DNA of 64,000 nucleotides, taken from contig JAJDDO010000024.1 in NCBI GenBank assembly GCA_029260265.1, positions 869,458 through 933,457 of the forward strand, in the 5' to 3' direction. The notes under the pieces were generated by a model. It ran no database searches, was not told the DNA's origin, and saw nothing but the letters and a program-made list of their open reading frames with translations. Source of the stretch: Phycisphaerales bacterium (GTDB lineage Bacteria; Planctomycetota; Phycisphaerae; Phycisphaerales; UBA1924). This document shows, one piece after another, positions 1-7,325 of this stretch. The stretch's first letter is position 1; each line of letters starts with the position of its first letter. A program made the translations under genes and the position numbers.

Positions 1-1
1 G

Positions 2-130
2 CCTGGAGTTGCAGTACTTGGGTACAACGAGGTGGTCTCCGGGATTGAGGTCGAGTCCGTCGGATTGGTCGCTCCGATCGGGGGAAATCAGCAAGGCGTA
101 GAAGCTCAACCGGTTGGAGTCGGTGCCTAG
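2..130 (+). CDS. flhA: Flagellar export protein FlhA, C-terminal end (partial)
   Basis: The window opens inside a reading frame that gives 42 residues and then stops with TAG. The residues include the stretch PGVAVLGYNEVVSGIEVESV, which resembles the conserved last strand of the cytoplasmic domain of FlhA, where a proline-valine-leucine-(S/G)-Y-x-E motif is followed by acidic and valine-rich residues. FlhA is the membrane gate and substrate-docking ring of the flagellar type III export apparatus. The assignment rests on this short tail and on flhF and flhG following on the same strand, the usual order in polar flagellar clusters. The rest of the gene lies upstream of the window. Confidence 0.72.
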   Translation, partial: PGVAVLGYNEVVSGIEVESVGLVAPIGGNQQGVEAQPVGVGA

Positions 131-245
131 TCCAGAAAAACCCGCAAACGCTGCGCCGTATGGGGGTGGTGAAGTCCCGCATGGGGTGGTACAGTGGTCT
201 TGCGTATATTCACATCCGACGCCATGAACGCCAGGACGGCCCGCC

Positions 246-1832
246 ATGAAACTCAAGACCTATTCTGCACCATCAATGGCCGAAGCCCTCGCCCAGGTCC
301 GCAAAGACCTCGGCCGCGATGCCATGATCCTCCACACACGCACCTACCGCACCGGCTCTTGGCTCGGGCTTGGTGGCAAGACCATGGTCGAGATCACCGC
401 CTCAGCGCCCGAACTCAACAAGCCAAATACAACAAAGCGGGCGATGCCCAAGGCGCAACCCCTCCGCCAAGCGCCGCAAGTGCAGCTCAAATCGTCACCC
501 GATATCGTGGTGCAGCGAGCAGAAGTCCCCGTCCGTTCTCGCACCAGTGCACCCGCGCTCGTTGGCGCTCAGAAGACAGCTGGTCCATCGGCTCCGATGA
601 CACCCGCACCCGCCAATACCGGTGGGCTTGACGGACGCGACGCGCTCTTCGAGGGGCAAGCACCGCGTTCCAAAGATACCAAACGCCCCACGCGAACGCC
701 ACGGGTCATCAACACCCAGCGTCTGCACCAGCAGCCCTCCGACGGATTGCGTGCACGCTCATCGTCCGCGATGGATCGCAAGAACCCGCGCGACGCGATC
801 GAGCAGACTATCCGTGAACAAAAACCCTCTGTTTCTGCACCCAAAGCCACAACACCCGAACCGACCAACGACGAACTACGCGAGCAGATGGCCTCGATGC
901 AGAAGATGATGGGGCAGGTGCTCGAGTCCACTCGGCGCACCGCGATCACCGTGGGCCGCAACGACTCCGAGACCATGTTGCCGCCCGGCGAGATGCCCGC
1001 GCCATTGATGGCGCAGTATGTCAAGATGATCGACAATGATGTTCCGGTCGCGGTCGCAGACAAGATCGTCGGGATCGTCCGCGATCGGCTCGACGCCCGC
1101 GAACTGGCAGACACCACCGTCGTCCGCCAGGCGTTGTTGCGCGAGATCGAGTTGACCATCGAGACGCGTTCAGAATCACTGCTCACCGTTGCAGCAAGCT
1201 CCAACGAGACCGGGCGACCGCGGGTGATCGCACTCGTCGGCCCAACCGGAGTGGGCAAGACGACAACCGTTGCTAAGCTCGCGGCAACTTATAAGCTCCG
1301 CCACCACAAGAAGGTCGGGCTGATTACATCTGATACCTACCGAATCGCCGCTGTCGAGCAGCTCCGCACCTACGCAGGAATCATCGGGCTGGAGATCAAG
1401 GTCGTCACCACCGCAGAGGAGATGACCAAGGCGATTGAAGAGTTCAGCGAGATGGATGTGCTCATCGTTGATACCGCTGGGCGTTCGCAAAACAACTCCC
1501 GCAGGCTCGACGAGTTGAAGGATCTCGCCCTCGCGGCCAACCCCGATGAGACCCATCTGGTGCTTTCAACGACGGTGGGGGAGAATGTCCTCAGAAAGAC
1601 CGCCGAGCGTTTCATGCCTTTGGGCCCTGACCGGTGTATCCTTACCAAACTTGACGAAGCAGTGACGACCGGCCCGATTGCGGGGTTGACCGGGCGAATC
1701 GGGCTGCCGTTGAGCTTTGTAACCGTTGGGCAAGAGGTGCCCGACGATATTGAGCCGGCTCGTGCAGACCGGCTCGCAAGAGCGGTTCTCGACGGCCCCG
1801 AGGCCGTGGTGAGGAGTGAGGAACACGGATGA
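246..1832 (+). CDS. flhF: Flagellar biosynthesis GTPase FlhF
   Basis: An SRP-type GTPase that, in known systems, recruits early flagellar parts to the pole and sets the number and site of flagella. The protein has 528 residues. Roughly residues 1-260 are the variable basic region, rich in Pro, Arg and Ala, and the NG GTPase domain follows. Visible motifs are the P-loop GPTGVGKTTT near residue 331, DTAGR near 408, and TKLDEA near 466 for guanine recognition. The N-terminal start MKLKTYSAPSMAEAL is typical of FlhF. The stop codon overlaps the flhG start by 4 bp, so the two are probably translationally coupled. It is longer than many FlhF proteins because of the linker. Confidence 0.96.
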   Translation: MKLKTYSAPSMAEALAQVRKDLGRDAMILHTRTYRTGSWLGLGGKTMVEITASAPELNKPNTTKRAMPKAQPLRQAPQVQLKSSPDIVVQRAEVPVRSRTSAPALVGAQKTAGPSAPMTPAPANTGGLDGRDALFEGQAPRSKDTKRPTRTPRVINTQRLHQQPSDGLRARSSSAMDRKNPRDAIEQTIREQKPSVSAPKATTPEPTNDELREQMASMQKMMGQVLESTRRTAITVGRNDSETMLPPGEMPAPLMAQYVKMIDNDVPVAVADKIVGIVRDRLDARELADTTVVRQALLREIELTIETRSESLLTVAASSNETGRPRVIALVGPTGVGKTTTVAKLAATYKLRHHKKVGLITSDTYRIAAVEQLRTYAGIIGLEIKVVTTAEEMTKAIEEFSEMDVLIVDTAGRSQNNSRRLDELKDLALAANPDETHLVLSTTVGENVLRKTAERFMPLGPDRCILTKLDEAVTTGPIAGLTGRIGLPLSFVTVGQEVPDDIEPARADRLARAVLDGPEAVVRSEEHG

Positions 1833-2824
1833 GCCAAGCAGTTTCGGCCCACAACGATCCGACCAACAATACACCCGACGGCGATGACCAAGCGGCACGC
1901 CTGAGGGAGCTTGTCAACTCGTTCGGGCGAAACGATCAGCCTCAGCACAACCACCATCACCAGCACGCACCACAGCAGGTCCAACCCCCGCCACGCAGGG
2001 TTCCGATTATCGCAATCGCATCAGGCAAGGGCGGCGTGGGTAAAACGACAACATCGGTGAATCTCTCCGTCGCGCTGGCAAAGCACAATCGCAGGGCTTG
2101 CCTGCTTGATGCAGATCTCGGATTGGCGAACGCGGATGTGCTCTGCGGATTGATGCCAAAGGTTCGCCTTGAATCCGCGGTGGTCGAAGATCCAAACTTC
2201 ACGCTCGAAGACCTCGCGATCGACGCACCCGGCGGATTCCGGCTGATCCCCGGATCAGTCGGCATAGGACGAGTTGGCGAGTTGGACGAGGGCGAACGCT
2301 CGGTGCTGTTGCGCCGGCTCGATGATCTGCATGCTTACAACGATGTGGTGCTCATCGACACGAGCGCCGGGCTCGGAGATTCGGTAACAACCTTTGTTGA
2401 TGCCGCCGATGCGGGATTGATTGTGGTCACCCCTGAACCAACAAGCATCGCCGATGCGTACGCGTTGATCAAGGTGCTTGTCACCCAGAACAATGCGGGC
2501 GAGGGTGTGCCCAAGAAGCGGATCCCGACCCTCGCATTGATCGTCAACCAGGCGGATTCTGAGAAAGACGCCATCGCGGTACATGGGCGGATCTCAGGCG
2601 TGTGTGATCGGTTCCTCGGGTACCAGCTGCCGATGCTCGGATTCGTTCGGCGGGATAAAAAAGTCCTCAAAGCAATCCGCGCTCGGGTGCCATACATGAT
2701 CGACGCTCCAAAGAGCGCTGCCGCACGCGATATGGGCGAGCTCTCCTCGGCGTTGATCGATTGGGCCGGGATCGAAGGGCGGGCGAGTGCCCAGTCAAAG
2801 AAGCGTGGATTCTTCCGTCGATAA
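1829..2824 (+). CDS. flhG: MinD-like ATPase FlhG (FleN/YlxH family)
   Basis: A deviant-Walker ParA/MinD-family ATPase that works with FlhF to control flagellar number. The 331-residue protein carries the P-loop KGGVGKTT near residue 65, the switch motif DADLGLANAD near residue 95, and a later nucleotide-contact NQAD motif. It starts inside the flhF stop (ATGA), which supports the operon. Residues of about 37-58 form an unusual linker rich in His, Gln and Pro, placed between an N-terminal segment that could act as the FlhF-activating helix and the ATPase core. The C-terminal tail is basic (KKRGFFRR), as expected for membrane contact in this family. Confidence 0.94.
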   Translation: MSQAVSAHNDPTNNTPDGDDQAARLRELVNSFGRNDQPQHNHHHQHAPQQVQPPPRRVPIIAIASGKGGVGKTTTSVNLSVALAKHNRRACLLDADLGLANADVLCGLMPKVRLESAVVEDPNFTLEDLAIDAPGGFRLIPGSVGIGRVGELDEGERSVLLRRLDDLHAYNDVVLIDTSAGLGDSVTTFVDAADAGLIVVTPEPTSIADAYALIKVLVTQNNAGEGVPKKRIPTLALIVNQADSEKDAIAVHGRISGVCDRFLGYQLPMLGFVRRDKKVLKAIRARVPYMIDAPKSAAARDMGELSSALIDWAGIEGRASAQSKKRGFFRR

Positions 2825-2999
2825 TGCCCTTCACCCGCTGAAGTCCAAATTTAGTTCATCCATCTGGCTTCCGAGTTGCGTTAAGTTTTCTGTAGGATCA
2901 GACGCGCAATGTATGCGCGTTTGGTTCTCGATCCACCATGCGCTCGTCATCTGCGTCGGCAAGGTGCCGATAGATGAGATGGGCAGCAGAGATCTACTC

Positions 3000-3365
3000 A
3001 TGGGTAAAGAAAAGAAAAAAGCAATGACGAGCGCACAGGGCAACGAGGATTACCTCGCCGATGTCCCATCACGCGTTGTTTCAGGCTCGATGGGGCTCGT
3101 TGCATTCGCGCTGGCCGCCGGTGTTGGGCTCTGGGCGGGCAACTCGGCCCTTGTCATCTTGACAAGGGCACTGGTTGCGTGCGCTCTGTGTGCGATTATT
3201 GGGCGGGTGCTCGGTGCGATGGGTGAGGCGTGTATCGGAGATTTCATCGGCAAGTATCGGGGCGACAACCCCAAGCCGGTGATGCCAGAGGAGTTGCGTC
3301 AACTTGAGTCTGATCGGGCAGCACACGGGCAGGTTGTGGATGAAATGAGGAAAAAGGCCGCGTAG
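3000..3365 (+). CDS. Small membrane protein between flhG and fliA, function unknown
   Basis: Starting at the ATG at 3000, the product has 121 residues; an in-frame ATG at 2979 is an alternative. The N terminus is lysine-rich (MGKEKKKAM). Two hydrophobic segments follow, about residues 32-50 (VAFALAAGVGLWAGNSALV region) and 52-75. The C terminus is charged and probably cytoplasmic. No enzyme motif is visible. Its position between flhG and the flagellar sigma factor, on the same strand, suggests a flagellum-related role, but this is only context. I do not recognise the family. Neither possible start has a strong ribosome binding site. Confidence 0.75.
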   Translation: MGKEKKKAMTSAQGNEDYLADVPSRVVSGSMGLVAFALAAGVGLWAGNSALVILTRALVACALCAIIGRVLGAMGEACIGDFIGKYRGDNPKPVMPEELRQLESDRAAHGQVVDEMRKKAA

Positions 3366-3573
3366 AAAAAAACTAATGATTCCTTGCACACCGCGCCAAG
3401 ACTTTCGATATACTGTCGGTGGTAGCACCAGGACGGTCGCTGCAAGGAAATAATTCAGCCTTGGATGGGCATATCAGATCGTTTTCGGACGATCTCAGAG
3501 CGGACCGGGTTCTCCGGAAAACCTCAGATGAACATGCAAATCTAGGTTGAACAGTGGGTCAAGGAGACGACCA

Positions 3574-4428
3574 ATGACTGCGATGCGTTCAAGGATGCGG
3601 ATGTCATCACGCAACAATGCGCAACATGCCCAGGCGACCAATCTACCGACTCGATTCGATGATATCGAGATGGTTGATATTTGGACCGAGTACCGCGAGT
3701 CCAAGCCTGAGGAAATGCGCAACTTCTTGGTTGAGAAGTTCCTTCACCTTGTGCGTTACAACGCCGAGCGTATCCACCAGCGGCTGCCCGACGAGGTCGA
3801 TATCGAAGACCTGATGTCCGCCGGCTTGTTCGGGTTGATGGACGCGATCAACGCCTACGACCTTGAGCGTGGGGTGAAGTTCGAGACCTATTGCGCACCG
3901 CGCATCCGAGGCGCGATCCTCGATGAACTCCGCTCGATGGACTGGGTCCCGCGTCTTGTGCGTCATCGGACATCAAAGGTCGAGGGTGCACGCCAGAAGA
4001 TTGAGATGGAAGTCGGACGCAAAGCAACCGACAAAGAGATCGCCAACAAGCTTGAAGTCGACAACGACGAGTTCATCAAGTACAAACGCGATTCGCACGC
4101 GGTGTCTGTTTCGAGCATCACCCGCAAATGCTTCCAGTCCGACGGGTCACGCGAGCTCCGCGAGATCGATGTGATCAAGGACGAGCACCAATCCTCGCCC
4201 GTCAAAATCATTCAACGCACTGACCTCAAGGACCTGATGACCAAGGGGCTCACGAGGGCCGAGCGTCTGATCGTGCTGCTGTACTACTACGAGGGCATGA
4301 CGATGAAGGAGATCGGCACCACGCTCGATCTTTCCGAATCCCGCGTTTCGCAGATGCATTCATCGATCCTGCAGAGGCTCAAAGCCCAGATGCAGCATCG
4401 GATGCGCGAGCTCGAACCAATGAAGTAA
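3574..4428 (+). CDS. fliA: Flagellar sigma factor FliA (sigma-28)
   Basis: An RNA polymerase sigma-70 family factor of the FliA/WhiG group, expected to transcribe late flagellar genes. The ATG at 3574 is chosen because AAGGAG lies 7 bases upstream; a TTG at 3547 in the same frame is less likely. The 284-residue protein contains region 2 (DVDIEDLMSAGLFGLMDAI-like segment around residues 70-100), region 3 (GRKATDKEIANKL), and region 4 with the helix-turn-helix MKEIGTTLDLSESRVSQMH near the C terminus. A possible upstream promoter, TTGCAC and TATACT with a rather long 19-base spacer, sits at 3384-3414. The gene ends just before a clear terminator and closes the flagellar block. Confidence 0.95.
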   Translation: MTAMRSRMRMSSRNNAQHAQATNLPTRFDDIEMVDIWTEYRESKPEEMRNFLVEKFLHLVRYNAERIHQRLPDEVDIEDLMSAGLFGLMDAINAYDLERGVKFETYCAPRIRGAILDELRSMDWVPRLVRHRTSKVEGARQKIEMEVGRKATDKEIANKLEVDNDEFIKYKRDSHAVSVSSITRKCFQSDGSRELREIDVIKDEHQSSPVKIIQRTDLKDLMTKGLTRAERLIVLLYYYEGMTMKEIGTTLDLSESRVSQMHSSILQRLKAQMQHRMRELEPMK

Positions 4429-4456
4429 CCAAACCAAACGAGCGTTTCTCTCCAGG

Positions 4457-4480
4457 ACCCGGCCTTGCGCCGGGTTTCTT
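4457..4480 (+). terminator. Rho-independent terminator after fliA
   Basis: A 7-bp stem (ACCCGGC paired with GCCGGGT) with a 5-base loop lies 28 bases after the fliA stop and is followed by a T-rich run (TTTCTTT). It separates the flagellar genes from folK. Confidence 0.8.
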
Positions 4481-4525
4481 TGTGATTGGGGTGGATCGAG
4501 CCGCAAAGAGCGGATTCACTTATAT

Positions 4526-4999
4526 GTGCGCACAACCGCTGCCATCGCGATCGGGAGCAACCTCGGAGACCGCCGACGCGCGATCGCTCTGGCGATCAGG
4601 CAGATCAACCAGCTCGATACCACGGCCGTAAAACAAGTATCAACCATCATCGAGACCGATCCGGTCGGCCCCCCCGGGCAAGGCGCGTACCTGAATGCCG
4701 CAATCCTTGTTCACACTGAGCTGCCCGCCCGCGAGCTACTTGACGCTCTGCTCGCGATCGAGCTCGACCTCGGTCGCGAGCGCGTCGGCGCACAGCGGTG
4801 GGGCCCGCGGATCATCGATCTTGACATCCTGCTTTATGCAGATGAGGTGCACGACGAGCCCGGGCTGGTGATCCCGCATCCTCGGATGCACGAAAGGAGC
4901 TTTGTGTTGATCCCGTTGTGTGAGATTGCCCCGTCTTTCCGTGTGCCTCCCCAAAAGCAAACGCCTCGGGCAATGCTTAAGGCACTGCACGAGGCGTAG
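4526..4999 (+). CDS. folK: 2-amino-4-hydroxy-6-hydroxymethyldihydropteridine pyrophosphokinase
   Basis: HPPK transfers pyrophosphate from ATP to hydroxymethyl-dihydropterin in folate synthesis in the cytoplasm. The 157-residue protein shows the family pattern: AIGSNLGDRR near the N terminus, ETDPVGPPGQGAYLNAA around residues 40-58, and the catalytic core RWGPRIIDLDILLY near residue 95, followed by IPHPRMHERSFVLIPL. The start is GTG at 4526; an ATG two bases upstream is in another frame and leads nowhere. No folB or folP lies beside it; folE2 is about 50 kb away in this window. Confidence 0.95.
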   Translation: MRTTAAIAIGSNLGDRRRAIALAIRQINQLDTTAVKQVSTIIETDPVGPPGQGAYLNAAILVHTELPARELLDALLAIELDLGRERVGAQRWGPRIIDLDILLYADEVHDEPGLVIPHPRMHERSFVLIPLCEIAPSFRVPPQKQTPRAMLKALHEA

Positions 5000-5036
5000 C
5001 GTGTGGTGGTGTGTTTTTTAGGGCGCGGGTTGTGCT

Positions 5037-6077
5037 TTATCCTGCTTCTGCCCGTGGGTGAGCCTGCTTGTAGCTCTCCTCAACGCGCTTGGTTGACAGG
5101 TGGGTGTAGACCTGGGTGGTCGAGAGGGACTGGTGACCGAGCAACTCTTGAACCGAGCGCAGGTCCGCGCCGTTCTCGAGCAGGTGGGTCGCGAAGGAGT
5201 GACGCAGGGTGTGCGGCGAGATCGAAGGATCAAGCCCGACCGAGCGGAGGTACTTGTCGAGTTTCCGTCGGACCGATCGGCTCGAGAGCCGGTTGCCGTG
5301 CTTGTTGAGGAACAAGGGGCATGGATCACTCGCGTTGGCCTTCTCTGCAAGCAGCGGGGCGAACTTGGTGTCGGAGCCAAGCAGGTCGGTGTACCGTTGG
5401 ATTGCGCTCAACGCGTGGGATCCGAGCGGGACGATGCGTTCTTTTTGTCCCTTGCCTCGGACATGCATCGCCTCGTTTTCAAAGTCGAGGTCCTCGCAGT
5501 TGAGCCCCACGAGTTCGGATACGCGGATCCCGGTGGAGTAGAGGGTCTCGAGCATCGCACGATCGCGGCGTCCGAGCACATCGTGCTCATTGGGCGCCGA
5601 GAGCAGACGCTCGACCTGGTCGGTGGTGATCGCTTTGGGGAGCCTCTTTGATTGGCGAGGCGTGCGGATCAGGGTCATCGGGTTGGCCGTGGTGTACTCG
5701 TTGCGGTTGCCCCATTTGTAGAACGAGCGGAGGGTTGCGATCTTTCGCGCCATCGTTGCCGGCGAGTAGTTCTGTTCACCAAGGAATCCGAGGAACGAAC
5801 GGATAAGCTCGGCGTCGGCGTCGCAGATGGTGCTGGTGAGTGTAGGACGATCAATGGTGCCCGCGACCTCGCCCTTCGAGCCCGATGAGCGTGCCTTGAA
5901 CGCGAGTTCTTCATCGTTCCGATCGACCTCGGCGCCCGATTCGTCCACAAGGAACTCGATGAACTGACGCAAGTCAGCGCCGTAGCATCGTGCGGTGTAG
6001 GGCGAGAAATGACGCTCCTCGGTGAGGTAGTGTGCAAAGCTTTCGGTAATCGGCAAGGTCTTTGGGGGATTGGTCAT
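5037..6077 (-). CDS. xerC: Tyrosine recombinase XerC/XerD
   Basis: A site-specific tyrosine recombinase of the chromosome-dimer-resolution type. The catalytic set is complete: R185 (STGIRVSELV), K209 or K212 in the beta-hairpin, H289 and R292 (HTLRHS), H315 (LGHQ) and nucleophile Y324 (QVYTHL). The N-terminal SAM-like core-binding domain spans about residues 8-125. It contains an extra charged stretch at about residues 46-85 compared with the usual 300-residue Xer proteins, which makes this one 346 residues long. GGAG lies 7 bases before the start. It lacks the extra helix expected of integron integrases and is single-copy here, so a housekeeping role is likely; XerC versus XerD cannot be decided. 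Confidence 0.9.
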   Translation of the reverse strand: MTNPPKTLPITESFAHYLTEERHFSPYTARCYGADLRQFIEFLVDESGAEVDRNDEELAFKARSSGSKGEVAGTIDRPTLTSTICDADAELIRSFLGFLGEQNYSPATMARKIATLRSFYKWGNRNEYTTANPMTLIRTPRQSKRLPKAITTDQVERLLSAPNEHDVLGRRDRAMLETLYSTGIRVSELVGLNCEDLDFENEAMHVRGKGQKERIVPLGSHALSAIQRYTDLLGSDTKFAPLLAEKANASDPCPLFLNKHGNRLSSRSVRRKLDKYLRSVGLDPSISPHTLRHSFATHLLENGADLRSVQELLGHQSLSTTQVYTHLSTKRVEESYKQAHPRAEAG

Positions 6078-6128
6078 CCGCGGGCTCCGGCGTTTGATTT
6101 TGAGTTATGTGGAACAACGATGGGTGTG

Positions 6129-6338
6129 CTATCGGTCGTAACTTGGCGTGTCTTCAGTGCGATCATGGTGTCGGTGGGCAAGAACTTGTGATGCGATGGT
6201 CTCGGCGTCATCCCAGCTCAGGTCCGAATCCTCGTTATCCGCCAGATGAGCAAGCCTTTCGAGCAGGTCTCCGGCCTGGTTGAGGTCGCAGGCAAAGCGC
6301 CAGAAATGAGGCGGACGCTGAAGCGTGACGCACACCAT
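6129..6338 (-). CDS. Small protein of unknown function
   Basis: A 69-residue reading frame downstream of the lipoprotein gene on the same strand. The sequence contains HFWRFACDLNQAGDLLERL and an acidic stretch NEDSDLSWDDAE, then a basic and histidine-rich end (AHRHHDR). There is no signal peptide or membrane segment. The start is uncertain: the ATG at 6338 lies directly behind GGAG without spacing, and GTG codons further upstream in the same frame are possible. I do not recognise the family. Codon use fits a real gene better than the competing frames. Confidence 0.5.
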   Translation of the reverse strand: MVCVTLQRPPHFWRFACDLNQAGDLLERLAHLADNEDSDLSWDDAETIASQVLAHRHHDRTEDTPSYDR

Positions 6339-6427
6339 CTCCGGTGGAGGTGGGTTCGGGTTTCGTGTGTCTGGTGTGCTCACTCGGTGCTCCACGCTGC
6401 GCTGACGCAGCGGGGGGCTGCATCGAG

Positions 6428-7213
6428 CTAGGGACTCTGGGCTCTGCCAAGCGATTGTCTCGCAAGACGCAGCCACTCTTCGTCAATCAATCGCCCCACG
6501 GTGTGGTGGGTCGCAAACTGCGTGTACAGATTCATGCTTGCGGTATACGAACGCCACCCGAGGGCACTGGTCGGATCACTCCGCCCGATGGCGAAACCGC
6601 GAACGCTCATCAGAACCTCATGGTTGCGAGCATTCAGGTGTTCGGAAACAACCGTGACGGGATCGCCGGAGAAACTCACGCCGTCGAATCGCCCGAAATC
6701 GGTATAGGCCATCGAGAGTGCCCGCGGATCAAGGGCCGCGTGAGACCCTCGCGCCATCCGCCCCGGTCTGGAATAAAGGGCAAGTGCGAGCCCAAGGGTC
6801 GGTGGGTCGTAGGGGTCATACGCGGTGATCGACGATGCGATAATCGCGTCTACACCGAGGTACTCTGCGATTTTGATCGCGTCTGCGGTGCTTGTAATCC
6901 CGTTCTCGAATCCGAGTGTTCTTGCCGCACTGATGGTGCGGTTGAGCGGGACGCACCGGACGCCCCGGATGCCTTGAACCGCGCCAACGATCGAATCGCC
7001 GACATTGAGTGTGTTGACAAGCGAGGTTCCCGATTCGTTGAGCGGGGGGAGGACTGCCCAGAGGACATCGCCGGCAGCGGTGTCATAGGGCGACACGATC
7101 ACGCCGGGCGGCGAGAGCACCTCTCGTTTGTCAATTGAGGCGCATCCGCCCAATCCGAGCAGGGTGAGTGCGGTGAGGATCACCGCAGCAAGCATGGTCT
7201 GTGCACTTGTCAT
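6428..7213 (-). CDS. Putative lipoprotein of unknown function
   Basis: The 261-residue product begins with a typical lipoprotein signal peptide: a hydrophobic segment of about residues 8-22 and the lipobox LGGC with the acylated cysteine at position 24. The mature part has patterns such as VLWAVLPPLNESGTS and YLGVDAIIASSITAYDPYDPP. These resemble the CsgG/GNA1162-like fold, in which outer-membrane lipoproteins carry a conserved AVLP-like first strand and a later D(A/G)ii-G sequence. That relationship is an inference. It lies between the tolB-like gene and a small unknown gene on the same strand. Confidence 0.78.
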   Translation of the reverse strand: MTSAQTMLAAVILTALTLLGLGGCASIDKREVLSPPGVIVSPYDTAAGDVLWAVLPPLNESGTSLVNTLNVGDSIVGAVQGIRGVRCVPLNRTISAARTLGFENGITSTADAIKIAEYLGVDAIIASSITAYDPYDPPTLGLALALYSRPGRMARGSHAALDPRALSMAYTDFGRFDGVSFSGDPVTVVSEHLNARNHEVLMSVRGFAIGRSDPTSALGWRSYTASMNLYTQFATHHTVGRLIDEEWLRLARQSLGRAQSP

Positions 7214-7264
7214 GGCGTCCGTGCCGGCTGAGCCCGGGCCTCCATGCCCAGACGGTGTTCTGTT

Positions 7265-7319
7265 GCGGGAAACACTCCCGCGGGTGAAGCACCGAGCACG
7301 CGGTTAGGCGGGCTCGGTG
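7265..7319. other. Two hairpins in the gap between lipoprotein and tolB-like genes
   Basis: GCGGGA pairs with TCCCGC at 7265-7281, and CACCGAGC pairs with GCTCGGTG at 7290-7319. Neither is followed by a clear T run on the minus strand, so they may be weak terminators or processing sites between the two minus-strand genes. Confidence 0.4.
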
Positions 7320-7325
7320 GGAAAA

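Noticed and set aside
569..1258. A 229-residue minus-strand frame opposite flhF.
   Set aside because: Shadow frame caused by codon bias; flhF is certain here and the frame shows no motif or ribosome binding site.
2940..2980. A sigma-28 promoter (GCCGATAG) before the small membrane-protein gene.
   Set aside because: The -10 part is similar but no TAAA-type -35 element is found at the right distance.
5037..6077. The Xer recombinase as the integrase of the 36-42 kb array.
   Set aside because: It has the housekeeping Xer layout, lacks an integron-integrase-specific helix, and lies more than 30 kb from the array without an attI-like site.
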